The notes: generated from the letters alone by a model not told the origin. Positions 8,365 to 19,778 are shown, numbered from the stretch's first letter. The stretch is DNA of 64,000 nucleotides from Prevotella denticola (GCF_900454835.1 NZ_UGTM01000001.1:558501-622500), one strand, 5' to 3'. Numbers and translations are program-made.

Positions 8365-9268
8365 TCATCAGTATAAAAGTCAAGTGGCACTATTGGTACG
8401 CATCATGCCCTTGGTTTATAGAATCAAAGATTTTGCCGTACATGGTGGTACGGCTATCAACTTGTTTCATCAGAACATGCCACGGTATTCTGTGGATATA
8501 GATCTTACCTATATTCCCTTGGAGGCACGTTCAACGAGCTTGGAACATATCAATCTGAATCTTCAAGACTTGAAAACGAGCATCGAACGAGCCGTACCGG
8601 GAATACATGTGGTACATAAAACTGATGTATGGAAACTGCAATGCACATACAATGGCACTACGGTGAAAATCGAAGTGAATGGCACCAAACGTGGCATACT
8701 TGGAGAAGCGGAAGTAATGAACCTCTGCCCAAAGGCGAAAGATGAGTTTCAAGCTAACTGTAAGGCACGCATCGTACCTTATCCACAACTATATGGAGGT
8801 AAGATAGCGGCTGCTCTCAGTCGCCAACACCCACGTGATTTGTTTGATTGCAAGTACATGAAAGACGAAACATTGGATGAAGTAAAAGACGGTTTGTTTC
8901 TGTGCTTACTGGGAAGCGACAAACCCATCATAGAATCACTTTGTCCTAATGACATTAATCAGGAGGAGGCTCTTGAACATCAGTTCAAAGGAATGACCGA
9001 TATTCCTTTCACTTACAAGGATTATGAGTCCTCGCGTAACGACATTATCAGAAAGGTAAATGCCTGCCTTACCGATGAGGACAAAGACTTCATCATTTCT
9101 TTTGAAGAAGGCTCCCCGCAATGGGAACTATGTTGTGCTGGTGATTTGAGCAAATACCCATCCGTACAGTGGAAACTGCTCAATATCGAGAAACTAAAAA
9201 AGCAAAATCAAAAGAAGTTTCAAGAAGGAATTGATAAACTCAAAACTTTTTTTGAAAAAATGATGTAG
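8357..9268 (+). CDS. abiEii: AbiEii-type nucleotidyltransferase toxin
   Basis: 303 aa. DUF1814 nucleotidyltransferase fold: HGGTAINLF with the preceding Val/His segment (about 28-37), then RYSVDIDLTY carrying the paired aspartates of the active site, and the later conserved PYPQLYGGKIAAALSRQHPRDLFD block (split: PYPQLYGGKIAAAL, RQHPRDLFD). Toxins of this family transfer nucleotides to tRNA acceptor ends and halt growth. All key residues seem present, so it should be active if not restrained by the upstream antitoxin. Confidence 0.87.
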   Translation: MNNHQYKSQVALLVRIMPLVYRIKDFAVHGGTAINLFHQNMPRYSVDIDLTYIPLEARSTSLEHINLNLQDLKTSIERAVPGIHVVHKTDVWKLQCTYNGTTVKIEVNGTKRGILGEAEVMNLCPKAKDEFQANCKARIVPYPQLYGGKIAAALSRQHPRDLFDCKYMKDETLDEVKDGLFLCLLGSDKPIIESLCPNDINQEEALEHQFKGMTDIPFTYKDYESSRNDIIRKVNACLTDEDKDFIISFEEGSPQWELCCAGDLSKYPSVQWKLLNIEKLKKQNQKKFQEGIDKLKTFFEKMM

Positions 9269-9289
9269 GTATAATCCGAATATAAACAC

Positions 9290-9405
9290 TACCTTTGCAA
9301 CGTAAATAGTGCCGATAAGGACTTTTGTCGCTTTATTAGCACTCTAAAAAGGGGAAATGGGGCTGTGTACTTTGTCGATACAGTCCCTTTTCGGTGTATT
9401 AAAAC
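9290..9405 (+). ncRNA. Candidate small RNA between abiEii and the ICE tmRNA
   Basis: A -7 box TACCTTTG at 9290-9297 predicts a start near 9304. The following about 100 nt hold a stem from AGTGC (about 9308) to AGCACT (about 9343) and then a GGGCTGT/ACAGTCC hairpin (about 9361-9386) followed by CTTTT, a plausible terminator. There is no convincing reading frame. It could instead be the terminator region of abiE with a chance promoter. Confidence 0.4.
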
Positions 9406-9445
9406 TTCAAAATCTTATGGATCTCTGAATAGAGCATAATAAGAA

Positions 9446-9490
9446 AGAAGACTATCAGCTGCTTAAAAACAATTAATAGTCCTCTCTTTT
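9446..9490 (-). terminator. Probable terminator of the ICE-borne tmRNA
   Basis: AGAAGACTAT (9446-9455) pairs with ATAGTCCTCT (9476-9485), just 3' of the tmRNA on its strand, followed by a T-rich run on the minus strand. Confidence 0.5.
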
Positions 9491-9492
9491 AG

Positions 9493-9888
9493 TGGACTTG
9501 CGGAGAGTCGAACTCCGGTCCGCACAAGGAAACCATATGCTTTCTACATGCTTATTTCAGCCTTCTGTTTTCGAGTGTTGGCAAGACCTGAACCACCAAC
9601 CAACACCTTATCCTCTAAATTTCATCTATGCATCGAGGCATACACAAACTATTTCCGATTTACCTGCACCGCTTGACCCTTAGATTCGGAACAACATCCT
9701 TGGAGCAGTGTCTCGTCGCATCACCTGGTGACGCAATAAAGCCAGTAATCTACTATGCTTCGATTAGGCAGCGAGAGCGTAATTGTTTTCGCCAATTAAT
9801 TTTTTGACCACTCAGATTTAGGAGGTAGCCGTCGAGCCTCCGCATGCTTACATACCATCTCATCTTGCCGTCAAATCCATACAAGCCC
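9493..9888 (-). ncRNA. ssrA: tmRNA, second complete copy carried by the ICE
   Basis: About 396 nt. The 5' GGGCTTG pairs with the 3' CAAGTCC at all seven positions (including the G3-U wobble known to matter for alanylation). A T-arm with TTCGA follows. The tag reading frame at 9764-9793 encodes GENNYALAA and a stop. It is clearly homologous to the host copy at 59717-60113 but differs at many positions throughout, so it is not a recent duplicate. It has its own promoter and terminator. CCA is not encoded. Confidence 0.92.
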
Positions 9889-9901
9889 TCGGTATGTTCT
9901 G

Positions 9902-9909
9902 CAAAGTTA
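9902..9909 (-). promoter_or_regulatory. -7 promoter box of the ICE-borne tmRNA
   Basis: The minus strand reads TAACTTTG, 13 bp upstream of the mature 5' end at 9888, in the 85-bp gap after the methylase-helicase stop codon. The spacing is right for a start a few bases before the mature end. Confidence 0.65.
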
Positions 9910-9973
9910 CATATTATTTCTGAATTTGCTGAATGAGATTCGATAATTTTGTTGCAAATTTATTCTTTTAGAT

Positions 9974-12900
9974 TCAAAATCTTACTTTATGACGTACTAT
10001 TGTCTCTTTTGCACTGTGTTCTGAAACTGTATCAGGAGGATTTTGCAAGTCTGATTTTGGGGAGAGTTCTTCATCTCCTTCTTTGTCCGCAGTAATCGTC
10101 AAAGTGATTTTTCTGTCCAGCTCTGCCGACTGCCCTTTGAGCGAGCGAAGTTCGTCCTCTTTCTTCCACGTCCCATTAGCAATAGCAGTGTAGATTTCCT
10201 TATTGGCAGCAACCTTCTCTTTCTCCTTTTCATGCGATTCTATCACCTTGGGGATTCGCCCCAGCGCACCCAAGAAGTTCTCACACGCAAGTTTCGGATC
10301 CGTAGCCAACTTACCATTATTATAGGTATAATAGATACTCTCCTGCCCCTTGACAAAGAAACGATTCACGGAGCAGTCAAACAGATCTTTTGAGGTACTC
10401 TCTGTCTTCACCATGATGAAAAAGCCATAAATCTCTCCGATTTTGTTGTACTCGCCTTTGGTGCGTGCCTTGTCGTTAATCTCCTGCAGGCGTGCAGCAA
10501 TGACTTTGAGGTCCGTACTGTCCTCCACGCCTTTGATGGTGAGTTTATTGATTGGATTGCCGTCCTTATCACGCTCCACACGCTTCTCAAAGCATGCCAA
10601 GTCCGCCTTGGCTTCCTTAATCTTGTCCGAATGGAAAGACACGGAGCTGTCAATCTCCGCCAACTTTCCTGTTGCGGCATCACGCTCACGGAGAAAGTTC
10701 TTACGCTCGGATTCCAGCGTGGCAATCTTCTTGTCGAGTTTGGCTTTCTCTAACAAGTCTGTATTACCGGATAGCACGGCAACATACTCTGAAAAGTTCA
10801 TACCGCTATCCTCGTCCATTGAGCCTTCATCAATGGTACGACTACCGAGCGTATTGGTCTTCAGCTGATTGATAAACAATTGCTTGTTATGTAGTAGGTT
10901 GAACTTATAACTGTCCAACGACCGCTCCACGGCATAGATAATCACATCGACCTTATTGTCCGCAAATTCTTTGGCAACCATATTGCCTTTACGGATTGCC
11001 CGACCATTGCGCTGCTCCAAATCTGATGGTCGCCAGGGCGTGTCAAGTTGATGCACCGCCACCGCACGCTGCTGGGCGTTGACACCCGTTCCAAGCATAG
11101 AAGTAGAACCGAAGATAATACGGATGTCGCCCCGATTCATGGCATCCACCATTGCTTTCTTTGCCTTCTCATTCTTGCATTCCTGAATGAAGCGTATCTC
11201 GTATGCTGGGATATGGTAGTCTTCCACCAACTTTCTTTTGATTTCCGAATAGATGTTGAAGTCTCCACCAGGCTTGTAAGTCCCCAAATCAGAGAAAACA
11301 AACTGCGTTCCTTTCTGTGCATCGTACTTCTGATAATAGTCATTCAAGAGTTTCGCACAATGACTTGCCTTGTTGTCAATATGATCTGAGTACGCATTTT
11401 CATCAATCATGCGTAAATCAAGGCTCATCTTGCGGGCGTAATCAGTTGCAATCAGCATCTTTGCCTTTTCCTCCTTTTCGGTTAATGGCGCACGCCCTAA
11501 AAGGGTGGCATTGCCAGTTTTGGCAAACTCCATCAGTTTTCCAATAAACTCCTCCTGTTCGGGAGTTGGCGGTATGTTATGCAGTATCTCGTTCTTCTCA
11601 GGGCGGTCGATACCGATGTCCTTTGCTGTACGGAAGTCGCAAATCTCCGCATAGAACGAGGCAACTTCCGGCACTTTGATGAATGTTCTGAAGCGTTCCT
11701 TCTGAATAATCTCATTCGTGATGGAAAACTCATAGTCGGTTGATTTCTTGGCAAAGACCGCCGCCCACGCGTCAAAGCTGTTGATACCCTGCCTTTCCAA
11801 TGCCTGTGGGCGCAGGTACTTAAACAGAAGGTACAATTCTGTCAGTGAGTTGCTGATGGTCGTTCCCGAAAGGAAGGTTGCCCCCAGATCCTTGCCCGAC
11901 CGCTCCTGTATAGTGCGAATGGCAAAGAGCATATTGAGCGCACGCTGTGAGCCGTCAGGATTGCCCAATCCCGACACTCTATCGTGGCGGGTGTTGAACA
12001 TCAAGTTCTTGAATTGATGGCTCTCATCTACAAAGAGATGGTCAATGCCCATCATCTTAAAGTCCACAGCATCGTCCTTGCGCTCGGCTATGCTGTCTTG
12101 AATACCCTGTAACTTCGCCTCCAAGGTCTGCTTGCGTTTCTCCAATCCTTTGAGCATGGCACGGGAAATGTCTGCTCCTTGTTGGCGCAATACTTCAAGG
12201 TTTTCTTCTACAGAGTCTTTCTCCTTTTGTAAGATAGCCTCTTGTATTTCTAAGGCTTGGGGTATCATACCGAACTGCTCATGCGTTAAGATAATACAAT
12301 CCCAATCGTTGTTCTTGATGTCGTTGAATATACGCTGGCGGTTCTGCTTGTTAAAATCGTTCTTGCCCGGATAGAGAACCTTGGCATTGGGGTAAGCCTT
12401 GCGGAAGGTGTCTGCAATGTCGAAAACATTCGCCTTCAGTCCGATAATCATCGGCTTGTTCGCCAATCCCAAGCGTTTCATCTCGTATGCTGCCGTACAC
12501 ATGATAAGCGTCTTGCCCGCTCCCACCTCGTGGTCGCAGATACCACCGCCGTTGGTCTTGAGCATCCATACGGCATTCTTCTGGCTTTTATATAGGTCGG
12601 TTATGCCCAACCGTTTCAAGTCAAGGTCGGGAAAAGTCTGATGCGTGCCGTCAAAGTTTGGTCGCACAAAGCAATTGAAAAGGCGGTTGTAACGGTCGGA
12701 TAACTGCTCCTTGAACGTGTCGGGCGTACGTCCGAGCCAATCTACAAAGCCCTGTCTGATTTCCTCAATCTTGGCATTCGCCATCTGGATGGCATGTCCG
12801 TCCCTTACTTTAATGGTCTTCCTCTCTCCCGTAACCTTGTCCGTCACTTCCTTACTCTTGTTGATGTCGGGAATGGTATTGTGCAGGGCGTGCTTGAGGA

Positions 12901-15900
12901 GATTGATGCCATCATAACGGCGGAACTCCCCCTGTACGGCATACTTGTGCCAGATATTGGCATTCTTTCGGTCGCAGACAATGCTGTACTCGTCCATGTT
13001 GGAATGGTAGGATACGCTAATATCCGTCCCGAAAAACTCCGAGGCAAACCTACCATAGACTTTAGCAGGTATCCAGCGTTCACCGAGATTGAAGTCCAAA
13101 TCAGCAAAGGGAATGGGCGTTGGCGTGGCGGCACGCAGGGCAGTCAGACTCTGTTTCGCTTCCTCATGCTCTGGATGCTCCAAGAGCCACGACTCGATAC
13201 GCTCCGCCTTTTCAATCACATTGCCTGAAATGAACTTGTCGGCTACCTCATAGCCGTCCTCTTCGGGATTAAAGAAGATGCGTCCTTCCAAGGCGGAAAG
13301 CATATCACTCTCTTCCATATCGGGAAGCAGGGAGCTCATATAATCAAGTTCCACCGTACCGTACTTGTTGAGTGATGCGCCCAATGCCTCCATCGGGTCT
13401 GCGGCAATGGAAAGCTCGGAGGTGGAGAAAGCCGTCGGATGGTCGAAGATGTCCGCCTTGATGTATTTGCCGTTCTCGGAGCGTTCCAAAAACAGCATTT
13501 CCACTCCGGTGGCATCCATCTTGATGATATCGGTGTTTCCCTTCTGGTTAAAGTACCCCCAACGACCTACATAGCCGTCATAAAGCCGGTTGAGTTTCTC
13601 ACGCTCTTCCTTGTCCTCCGCTTGGTTGTTCGCCTCATAATCATAGAGTCGGTGATAACTTTCTCTAATCTCAATGTATGCTTTCAGCCGTGAGAGCTGG
13701 GCAAAGGGCAGGTCCATCGGATTGAAGGTAGGATGCCGTTTCAAGTCAGAGAGAAAACCGACCTGTCCTTTCTGCACGACAATAGAGCCGTCCCTCAGAT
13801 GAGAGTCGGGCGATGAGAGAAAGGGACGCGGTGAAGCGTCAAACTCTTTCTTGACTTCTGCTATGGGCTGTGGCTTACGAGGCTCGGCTTCCTCCATAAA
13901 GTCAAAGAGCGAGGGCTCTCTGACGGGAGTCGATGCAGTTTTCTTGTTTCTGCGGGGACTGGTGGGTGTACTTCTTGTCGGTTTAGGTTGCCTGCTCGCA
14001 GAAAGCGGTTGGTTATCGCTGACCTTCTTTTGTTGAGCAGCCTCTTTGATTTCATTATTTACACGGGTTACATCTTGTGTCCAAAGACTATACTCTTCCG
14101 GGGCAAACAAGAGCTGCTCCGTTGCTTCGGTCTCTATGGTGCTATCCATAATCGGATGATGGTCTTCATCAAAGAATACCGTCTGTCCGTTCATTTCACG
14201 TGGGGCTTCCACGTCCGTGCGAATTTCATGACTTGCCTGCTCATATTGTCTTTGAAGGGTGATTACGGGGACACCTTCGGGAGCAGGTTCATTTTCAGGC
14301 TCTATTGTTGGAAGTACCTGTGCAGCTTGTGCTTCTTTTTTTGTCTCTGCTTCGTCTTTTGCTTCATCTCCCACTATCTTATTACCTTCTTCGATATTCT
14401 CTTGGGGTTGAGTGTCTTCCTGCACGGGTCTCAGAACTTCCTGACGGCTTTCATCCTTGACTTCCTCAATGATGGGTTCTTTGGTGTATTGTCCTCTGAC
14501 AATCTCTTCCAGCTCCGCAATCTCGTGCAATTTTGTGGGTTTGAAGTATAAGTCCCGCTCAATACCCAAGCCTTTGACCTTTACTTCCTCCATTTCTTTA
14601 AGGGACATATACCCAAGTTCCCAGCCATAGCCCATCGTTACGGCACCAAAACCGATGCGTTCTTTGGGGTCGTATTCCAACATATATGCGGTATAGGCTC
14701 CCATAGGAAAGAAATAGCGAGCGTATGCCGTGCGGTCGCCAATGAGCCGTTTTTCCGTTGCATAGAGCTTGGGAAGTTGCTTCTTGGTGCTGTCGGGCAT
14801 CAAATTGTAGGCATTTTCTTCTTCTTTTTCATCTTCCTTGTCCTCTTTCTTTTCCTCCTTATCCTTGATTTCCTGTTCTTGAGGTATTCCTTCCGTTTTT
14901 ATGTTTTCTTGCACTTTCTGCACCATTTTGTCCACGTGTACCTGCCATTCCTCCCCGTTCATGGGTATGCCAGTTTCATAGAGTTTACGATCGAAACGCT
15001 GCTCCACTTCCAAAGAGAGTTGTGTACGCAGGCTGTCAGTCATATCCTCGATACTGCCGTCAAACGTATATTCCCAAGCGGGCTTGCCGTAAGGGTCTGT
15101 ACCCATCGTGCGCTCTGTGGCAATCGTGCGGTGGGAAATATCCTTCCATTCGCCCTCGAAGAGGGAGTTATGGTTGAACGCAATAGAAAAGCCATCGCCT
15201 TTGGGAACAGAGGCAGTTTGTACAAACTGCTGCTCAATGCCCTCACCAATTTCTTTGCCCGACTGCTTTTGCAGGACAATGAGGTCGCTGCCCACATCCG
15301 TACCCGCATTCTCGGAGAACATACCCGAAGGCAAACGGATAGCGGAGATAAGTCGGCTGTTCTGCATGAGGTAACGGCGGATGGCTTCATTCTTGGGGCT
15401 GTCCAATACGCCCTGCGAGGTAATAAATGCAAGAAGTCCGCCCTCTTTGATAGTGTCCAGCCCTTTCACAAAGAAATAATTGTGAATGGTTCTGGTGGAT
15501 TCCCGTTTAAGGATATTCTCTCCCTTGCTATAATCACGGTCATAAACCATAAAGTCGCCAAATGGGATGTTGCTGGTGATAAGGTCGTACTTGTCCTTGT
15601 CTTCCAATTCACCGATAGCTTCAAAGGGTTCTTGCCGAACAAAGATATTATCCTTACCATAAGGATGGAGGGCTTGTGTGATGCGTGCCGTCAGCAGGTC
15701 TTTTTCAATAGCATCGACCATACCGGCACTTTTGGCAAAGGTTTCGGTAAAGGCTCCCATACCTGCGGAAGGGTCCAGGCATCGTCTTACTTGCACATCG
15801 GTGGAACTTAGGGCATCGGCAATGGCGGAGACGATACGGGTGTCGGTATAGAAAGAGGTCAGTACGCTTGCCTTGATGCTCTCCCAATAGCGTTTAGCGG

Positions 15901-16165
15901 TATTGGCATCGACGGCATCACGGTAAATCATCTGTTTGAGTCTTTGGGTAGGCTTGAACAGGTTTTGCTCCGATGCACTCCAATAACGAAGGTCATCGGG
16001 ATTATCACAACGGTTTAAGACGCATTTCAGACCACCGAAACCTTGATAACCTCTAAGCAAGACTTTTTCGGCATCGGTGGCTTCACGACGTTCTTTTTCT
16101 AATCGAAGGACCACACGGATGGCTTCCGTGTTGCCCTCCAAGACTGCTTTCTTATTGTATGCCAT
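9974..16165 (-). CDS. Giant N6-adenine methylase / SNF2-like helicase fusion
   Basis: 2063 aa. The N-terminal methyltransferase has SAM motif DPSAGMGAF (about 133-141) and catalytic motif SNIPFG (about 199), an NPPF variant. A long acidic, low-complexity middle (about 440-760) leads to a superfamily 2 helicase with Walker A HEVGAGKT (about 1240), DESH box and arginine motif [11 protein letters not shown] (about 1720), then a coiled C-terminus. Proteins like this are standard in Bacteroidales ICEs beside topB; a role in protecting or processing transferred DNA is inferred. It is intact, and downstream of topB and the DUF3945 gene. Confidence 0.88.
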   Translation of the reverse strand: MAYNKKAVLEGNTEAIRVVLRLEKERREATDAEKVLLRGYQGFGGLKCVLNRCDNPDDLRYWSASEQNLFKPTQRLKQMIYRDAVDANTAKRYWESIKASVLTSFYTDTRIVSAIADALSSTDVQVRRCLDPSAGMGAFTETFAKSAGMVDAIEKDLLTARITQALHPYGKDNIFVRQEPFEAIGELEDKDKYDLITSNIPFGDFMVYDRDYSKGENILKRESTRTIHNYFFVKGLDTIKEGGLLAFITSQGVLDSPKNEAIRRYLMQNSRLISAIRLPSGMFSENAGTDVGSDLIVLQKQSGKEIGEGIEQQFVQTASVPKGDGFSIAFNHNSLFEGEWKDISHRTIATERTMGTDPYGKPAWEYTFDGSIEDMTDSLRTQLSLEVEQRFDRKLYETGIPMNGEEWQVHVDKMVQKVQENIKTEGIPQEQEIKDKEEKKEDKEDEKEEENAYNLMPDSTKKQLPKLYATEKRLIGDRTAYARYFFPMGAYTAYMLEYDPKERIGFGAVTMGYGWELGYMSLKEMEEVKVKGLGIERDLYFKPTKLHEIAELEEIVRGQYTKEPIIEEVKDESRQEVLRPVQEDTQPQENIEEGNKIVGDEAKDEAETKKEAQAAQVLPTIEPENEPAPEGVPVITLQRQYEQASHEIRTDVEAPREMNGQTVFFDEDHHPIMDSTIETEATEQLLFAPEEYSLWTQDVTRVNNEIKEAAQQKKVSDNQPLSASRQPKPTRSTPTSPRRNKKTASTPVREPSLFDFMEEAEPRKPQPIAEVKKEFDASPRPFLSSPDSHLRDGSIVVQKGQVGFLSDLKRHPTFNPMDLPFAQLSRLKAYIEIRESYHRLYDYEANNQAEDKEEREKLNRLYDGYVGRWGYFNQKGNTDIIKMDATGVEMLFLERSENGKYIKADIFDHPTAFSTSELSIAADPMEALGASLNKYGTVELDYMSSLLPDMEESDMLSALEGRIFFNPEEDGYEVADKFISGNVIEKAERIESWLLEHPEHEEAKQSLTALRAATPTPIPFADLDFNLGERWIPAKVYGRFASEFFGTDISVSYHSNMDEYSIVCDRKNANIWHKYAVQGEFRRYDGINLLKHALHNTIPDINKSKEVTDKVTGERKTIKVRDGHAIQMANAKIEEIRQGFVDWLGRTPDTFKEQLSDRYNRLFNCFVRPNFDGTHQTFPDLDLKRLGITDLYKSQKNAVWMLKTNGGGICDHEVGAGKTLIMCTAAYEMKRLGLANKPMIIGLKANVFDIADTFRKAYPNAKVLYPGKNDFNKQNRQRIFNDIKNNDWDCIILTHEQFGMIPQALEIQEAILQKEKDSVEENLEVLRQQGADISRAMLKGLEKRKQTLEAKLQGIQDSIAERKDDAVDFKMMGIDHLFVDESHQFKNLMFNTRHDRVSGLGNPDGSQRALNMLFAIRTIQERSGKDLGATFLSGTTISNSLTELYLLFKYLRPQALERQGINSFDAWAAVFAKKSTDYEFSITNEIIQKERFRTFIKVPEVASFYAEICDFRTAKDIGIDRPEKNEILHNIPPTPEQEEFIGKLMEFAKTGNATLLGRAPLTEKEEKAKMLIATDYARKMSLDLRMIDENAYSDHIDNKASHCAKLLNDYYQKYDAQKGTQFVFSDLGTYKPGGDFNIYSEIKRKLVEDYHIPAYEIRFIQECKNEKAKKAMVDAMNRGDIRIIFGSTSMLGTGVNAQQRAVAVHQLDTPWRPSDLEQRNGRAIRKGNMVAKEFADNKVDVIIYAVERSLDSYKFNLLHNKQLFINQLKTNTLGSRTIDEGSMDEDSGMNFSEYVAVLSGNTDLLEKAKLDKKIATLESERKNFLRERDAATGKLAEIDSSVSFHSDKIKEAKADLACFEKRVERDKDGNPINKLTIKGVEDSTDLKVIAARLQEINDKARTKGEYNKIGEIYGFFIMVKTESTSKDLFDCSVNRFFVKGQESIYYTYNNGKLATDPKLACENFLGALGRIPKVIESHEKEKEKVAANKEIYTAIANGTWKKEDELRSLKGQSAELDRKITLTITADKEGDEELSPKSDLQNPPDTVSEHSAKETIVRHKVRF

Positions 16166-16181
16166 AGTTGTTCTTTTTTAT

Positions 16182-16258
16182 GGAGCGGAAAAATAGTCGG
16201 GAGATAATTTCAGTCATATAGAAATTTTCCTATCTTCCGACTAATTTATTTTAGCTCC
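16182..16258 (-). repeat. Long inverted repeat between topB and the methylase-helicase
   Basis: GGAGC ... TAGTCGGGAGATA (16194-16206) pairs with TATCTTCCGACTA (16231-16243) ... GCTCC. In the leftward transcript this forms a hairpin of about 75 nt in the intergenic leader of the helicase gene. It may be a processing site, an attenuator or an mRNA-stabilising structure. Confidence 0.5.
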
Positions 16259-16271
16259 GAGTCTGTAATAA

Positions 16272-18356
16272 CTATCTCCCTCGTGCTTTTCCTTTCTTTC
16301 CTTCAAACTCAAAGGCGGTGGCGTGGTCTTCGCCCAGAACAAGACGTGCGTTGAACTTTTTGCCAGCCTTACTCGTCAATCCTTTGAGAATGGGCGTTCG
16401 CCCGGTGATTATCAAATCACGGATATTGTCTTCGGAAAGGAACGTGCCGCAGATTTCACGGAAGATGTGGAAGTCGCAGCCTTCGTGCCTGCATTTGGCA
16501 ATCTTGGCATAGATGCCCACACTTTCGTTGCCACATTTGGGGCAGCGGTAAGTAGGATATGATTTCTGCATCGGTGGAGCAAGGGCGAGGAGTTCCTCGC
16601 AAATAGTCTCCACGTAGGAGTTGATTCCTTGCGCGAATTTCTCGGGCGGCATCTGTCCTGCTTCGATGGCGGCAAGGGTCAGTTCCCAACTTCCTGTCAT
16701 CTCCGCATTGGCAATTCGTTTGTCTTTGACAATCTCATAGACTGCCAAGCCTTTTTCAGTAGGGACAATCGCTTTCTTTTCTCTACGGATATATTCACGC
16801 AAGATGAGTGTTTCGATGATATTGGCACGAGTGGCTGGTGTACCGATGCCGCACTCTGCCATTGCTCTTTTACTTTCTGCATCTGATACCTCTTTCCCTG
16901 CGTTTTCCATAGCAGAAAGCAAAGTCGCTTCTGTATAGAGCGGTTTGGGCTTGGTCTTGTGCACAGTAATTTCTGAAGAAAGCAGTGGTAACACCTCGTT
17001 TTCTATTAGATTGGGCAATACGGATAAAGTCTGTTCTTCGTCCTCCTTGCCTTTTTCATCGTTCGTGCCAGTACTATGCTGTACGGCTTTCCAGCCCAAA
17101 GAAATATTTCGGCACGCCTTCCAAATGAAGGTGTTTGTACCATCCGTAAGTTCCACCTGCATCCGCTCTTCCTCTGAGTCGGGAGAGAAGGTTTCGATGA
17201 AACGATGGACTACCATTTGGTAGATAGTTGTTTCATCTGCCGATAGTCCCGATGGAGTTTCACCTGTAGGGATGATAGCATGGTGGTCGGTTACCTTGTC
17301 GTTGTCCACAGAGTGGCGGTTAAGTGAGAAAGATAATCCTTGTCCTATCTTGCCAAGCAAGACGGGTACTTCCTCGAAAACGTCTTCGCTAATGTATCGG
17401 CTACCGGTGCGGGGATAGGTCGTGATTTTCTTCTCATAGAGGCTTTGTGCTATTGAGAGGGTCTTGTCTGCTGAAAAGCCGTACTTTCTATTGGCTTCCT
17501 TTTGTAAAGAAGTAAGGTCGAACAAGAGGGGTGGCGACGTATGTCCTACCTTTCTTGCGACCGAAGTCACGGTAAGCTGGCTCTGTTCGCGAAGCATGGC
17601 GAGAGCGGACTGTGCATCGGCTTCATTCTCGAAAGCACTGCTGCTCACGGCTTTCAGCGATATGCCCTCTTTCTCTGCTGCGATGGAGAGTTTCCAATAA
17701 GGAACGGAAGAAAAATCACGATTCTCTATGTACCGACGGCAGACCATAGCGAGTGTCGGGGTCTGTACCCGCCCCAAAGAGTAACCGCCTTTGCGAGCGA
17801 TGGACAGGGCACGGCTGGCATTGATGCCCACAAGCCAGTCGGCTTCGCTTCTTGCCTTGGCGGAGTGATAGAGATTGTCATACGCGCCTCCTGCCTTGAG
17901 ATGGGCAAGTCCCTCACGAATGGCTTTGTCTGTAAGCGAGGAAATCCAAAGTCTTTCAAAAGGCTTATGGCAGTTCAAATGGTGATAGATATAGCGGAAG
18001 ATGAGTTCACCTTCTCGCCCTGCATCGGTGGCTACGATGATGCGGTCGGCTCTGTCGAAACAACCTCGAATAGCTTTGAGCTGTTTGAGTGCTGCGGGGT
18101 CTGACGTGTACTCCTTATCCTTGCGCACTTGTCGCACGATAAGCTGGAAAGGATTGGGACGAATGGGCAGGTCTTCGGCTTTATAGGCAGCAAAACCGTA
18201 GGCTTCGGGCATGGCAAGGGTGATGAGATGTCCCATCGCCCATGTTACCACATAACCGCTACCTTCTAAAAATCCGTCTTGCCTATTGTTTGCTCCTACA
18301 ATACGGGCTATATCTCTGGCGACCGAGGGCTTCTCGGCAATAATACAAGTAATCAT
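16272..18356 (-). CDS. topB: DNA topoisomerase III (type IA)
   Basis: 694 aa. TOPRIM at the N-terminus (IIAEKPSVARDIARIVGA; ATDAGREGELIFRYIYHH with the DxGREGE acidic cluster). The catalytic tyrosine lies in KKITTYPRTGSRYI (about 316), and the type IA landmark GIGTPATRANIIE near 490. A C-terminal zinc-ribbon-like segment has CPKCGN and CRHEGC. It passes single strands of DNA and in CTnDOT-type elements is part of the excision/transfer gene set. The gap to the upstream DUF3945 gene is 21 bp. Confidence 0.93.
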   Translation of the reverse strand: MITCIIAEKPSVARDIARIVGANNRQDGFLEGSGYVVTWAMGHLITLAMPEAYGFAAYKAEDLPIRPNPFQLIVRQVRKDKEYTSDPAALKQLKAIRGCFDRADRIIVATDAGREGELIFRYIYHHLNCHKPFERLWISSLTDKAIREGLAHLKAGGAYDNLYHSAKARSEADWLVGINASRALSIARKGGYSLGRVQTPTLAMVCRRYIENRDFSSVPYWKLSIAAEKEGISLKAVSSSAFENEADAQSALAMLREQSQLTVTSVARKVGHTSPPLLFDLTSLQKEANRKYGFSADKTLSIAQSLYEKKITTYPRTGSRYISEDVFEEVPVLLGKIGQGLSFSLNRHSVDNDKVTDHHAIIPTGETPSGLSADETTIYQMVVHRFIETFSPDSEEERMQVELTDGTNTFIWKACRNISLGWKAVQHSTGTNDEKGKEDEEQTLSVLPNLIENEVLPLLSSEITVHKTKPKPLYTEATLLSAMENAGKEVSDAESKRAMAECGIGTPATRANIIETLILREYIRREKKAIVPTEKGLAVYEIVKDKRIANAEMTGSWELTLAAIEAGQMPPEKFAQGINSYVETICEELLALAPPMQKSYPTYRCPKCGNESVGIYAKIAKCRHEGCDFHIFREICGTFLSEDNIRDLIITGRTPILKGLTSKAGKKFNARLVLGEDHATAFEFEGKKGKARGR

Positions 18357-18377
18357 ATTCGGGTATTATTTTAAGGG

Positions 18378-19778
18378 TTACATCTTACGTCCACGGCGCT
18401 GTTGTTTCTTCTCGTCCTGCTTCTGCTTTTGGGCAGCAGTGGGCTGTGTCTGCCCGGACTTTAACGGCTCGTTCACGTTCTTGGTGGCTTCGTTGGTCTT
18501 ACCTTGGTTGTTTACGGCAATCTGTGTTTTGTGTTCTTCGGCTACGGCTACCACCTTTTCCTTGCCGGTCTCCTGCTTCTTGTCAGGATTCCACTTGTAA
18601 AAGCGGGGGCGGTTCTGTTCCTTGTCCATCTTGACGTAGGCATTAAAAGGTTGCCCTTCCTTGTCCACCATATTTTTCAGATAAAGCGTGCGACCGCTAT
18701 CCAATGCCTCACGCTGCTTGTCGGAGAGTTCCAAACCGCAGAGCTTATGTGGTGCGCCTTGTTGCTGAGAGTGCTGCTGTCGCTCCTTCAAGCCTTGCTT
18801 GTTCTCGAAGATAAACTCGATGCCTTTCTTCTCGGCATTGACTTGCAGAGTGGCATTGAAGGACTTACCACTCTTGGCGGTCATTCCTTCCACTTTCACG
18901 GCTTTGCCCTCAACAAGGTCTTTATACTGTGCATCAGAAAGTGTAACGCCCTTGATTTCCTTAGGGATGTTCACACGGTCAGCACGCAAGGCAATGAGTT
19001 CATTGGTCTGCGGGTCAATGGAAATGTAGGCGGCAAATGGCTCACCATTCTTGGGTGTAATTTCGATGGTCTTGCCAAGATTGCCCGTTGCAAGGAGTTG
19101 CTCTTTCTCTTCGGGAGAGAACTTGTGTCCCATATAGGGGAAGTCGAGCTGTGGCTCTTTGCGAAGAGGGTGAACTGCCAAGCCGATGTTGCCCTCGCCA
19201 TCGGTACGGAATGCCAAACGGGCATCGGTATAGATGGTCGTATCGCCCATAGGGATAGCGATGGTAACGAGGTCGCTCTTCTGCCAGTTCAGCATCTTGT
19301 CTAACTCTCCGCTCTGCTCCAATCGCTCACGGGTAAGTCCGAGGTTGTCGAGCTGCTTCCAATCAATCTTCGACTCGTCGATGGCGGTGGCGTTCTTCTG
19401 CTTGGGCAGGAAATCATCAAAACGCACCTGACTGTCTGCCAACTGCTGCTTATTCTCCGGCTTCTCACGGTTCTGCAGCATGGTGTGGAGCGATGCCACA
19501 CCTTGCTCCACGTTGTTTGCCACTACCTTGTAAAGTCCAAAGCGTGACGGCTCGTTGAACTGTTTGAGGAAATTGGTCATGAAGTTCTTCAACAAGCCGT
19601 CCTTGTTATTGAACTTGAAAAAGGCTGCCTGATGCACGTTTTTGGCTTCCGTTGTTTGGAGCTTGCCTTTGTCGTCAATCCCAGAGACCACTGAGAGTTT
19701 TCCTGCTTCTTTCTCGTTCTTCACTTCCGTGCGGTCTTCCAATACCAGCACATAATTGTCATTGTTGTTCGATTCCAT
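18378..19778 (-). CDS. DUF3945-family ICE protein
   Basis: 466 aa, soluble. It holds repeats of a short beta-rich unit with the pattern 'L sd.Q...L..G..v.l..M..k.G..F.A' at about 290, 345 and 390, typical of DUF3945, and ends in a Lys/Gln/Arg-rich tail. The family is found almost only beside topB and the large methylase-helicase in Bacteroidales ICEs. The biochemical role is unknown. It is first in the leftward operon 19778-9974. Confidence 0.8.
   Translation of the reverse strand: MESNNNDNYVLVLEDRTEVKNEKEAGKLSVVSGIDDKGKLQTTEAKNVHQAAFFKFNNKDGLLKNFMTNFLKQFNEPSRFGLYKVVANNVEQGVASLHTMLQNREKPENKQQLADSQVRFDDFLPKQKNATAIDESKIDWKQLDNLGLTRERLEQSGELDKMLNWQKSDLVTIAIPMGDTTIYTDARLAFRTDGEGNIGLAVHPLRKEPQLDFPYMGHKFSPEEKEQLLATGNLGKTIEITPKNGEPFAAYISIDPQTNELIALRADRVNIPKEIKGVTLSDAQYKDLVEGKAVKVEGMTAKSGKSFNATLQVNAEKKGIEFIFENKQGLKERQQHSQQQGAPHKLCGLELSDKQREALDSGRTLYLKNMVDKEGQPFNAYVKMDKEQNRPRFYKWNPDKKQETGKEKVVAVAEEHKTQIAVNNQGKTNEATKNVNEPLKSGQTQPTAAQKQKQDEKKQQRRGRKM

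Noticed and set aside
3778..9490. Separate small element between attL and the ICE tmRNA
   Set aside because: No integrase or relaxase, and no att-like core beside the tmRNA at 9493, while the arm sites pair with the far right end; one unit is simpler, though an old nested element cannot be excluded.
14777..15811. 344-codon plus-strand frame inside the methylase-helicase
   Set aside because: Antisense to a gene with clear methylase motifs; hydrophobic runs come from complementing the acidic coding region.
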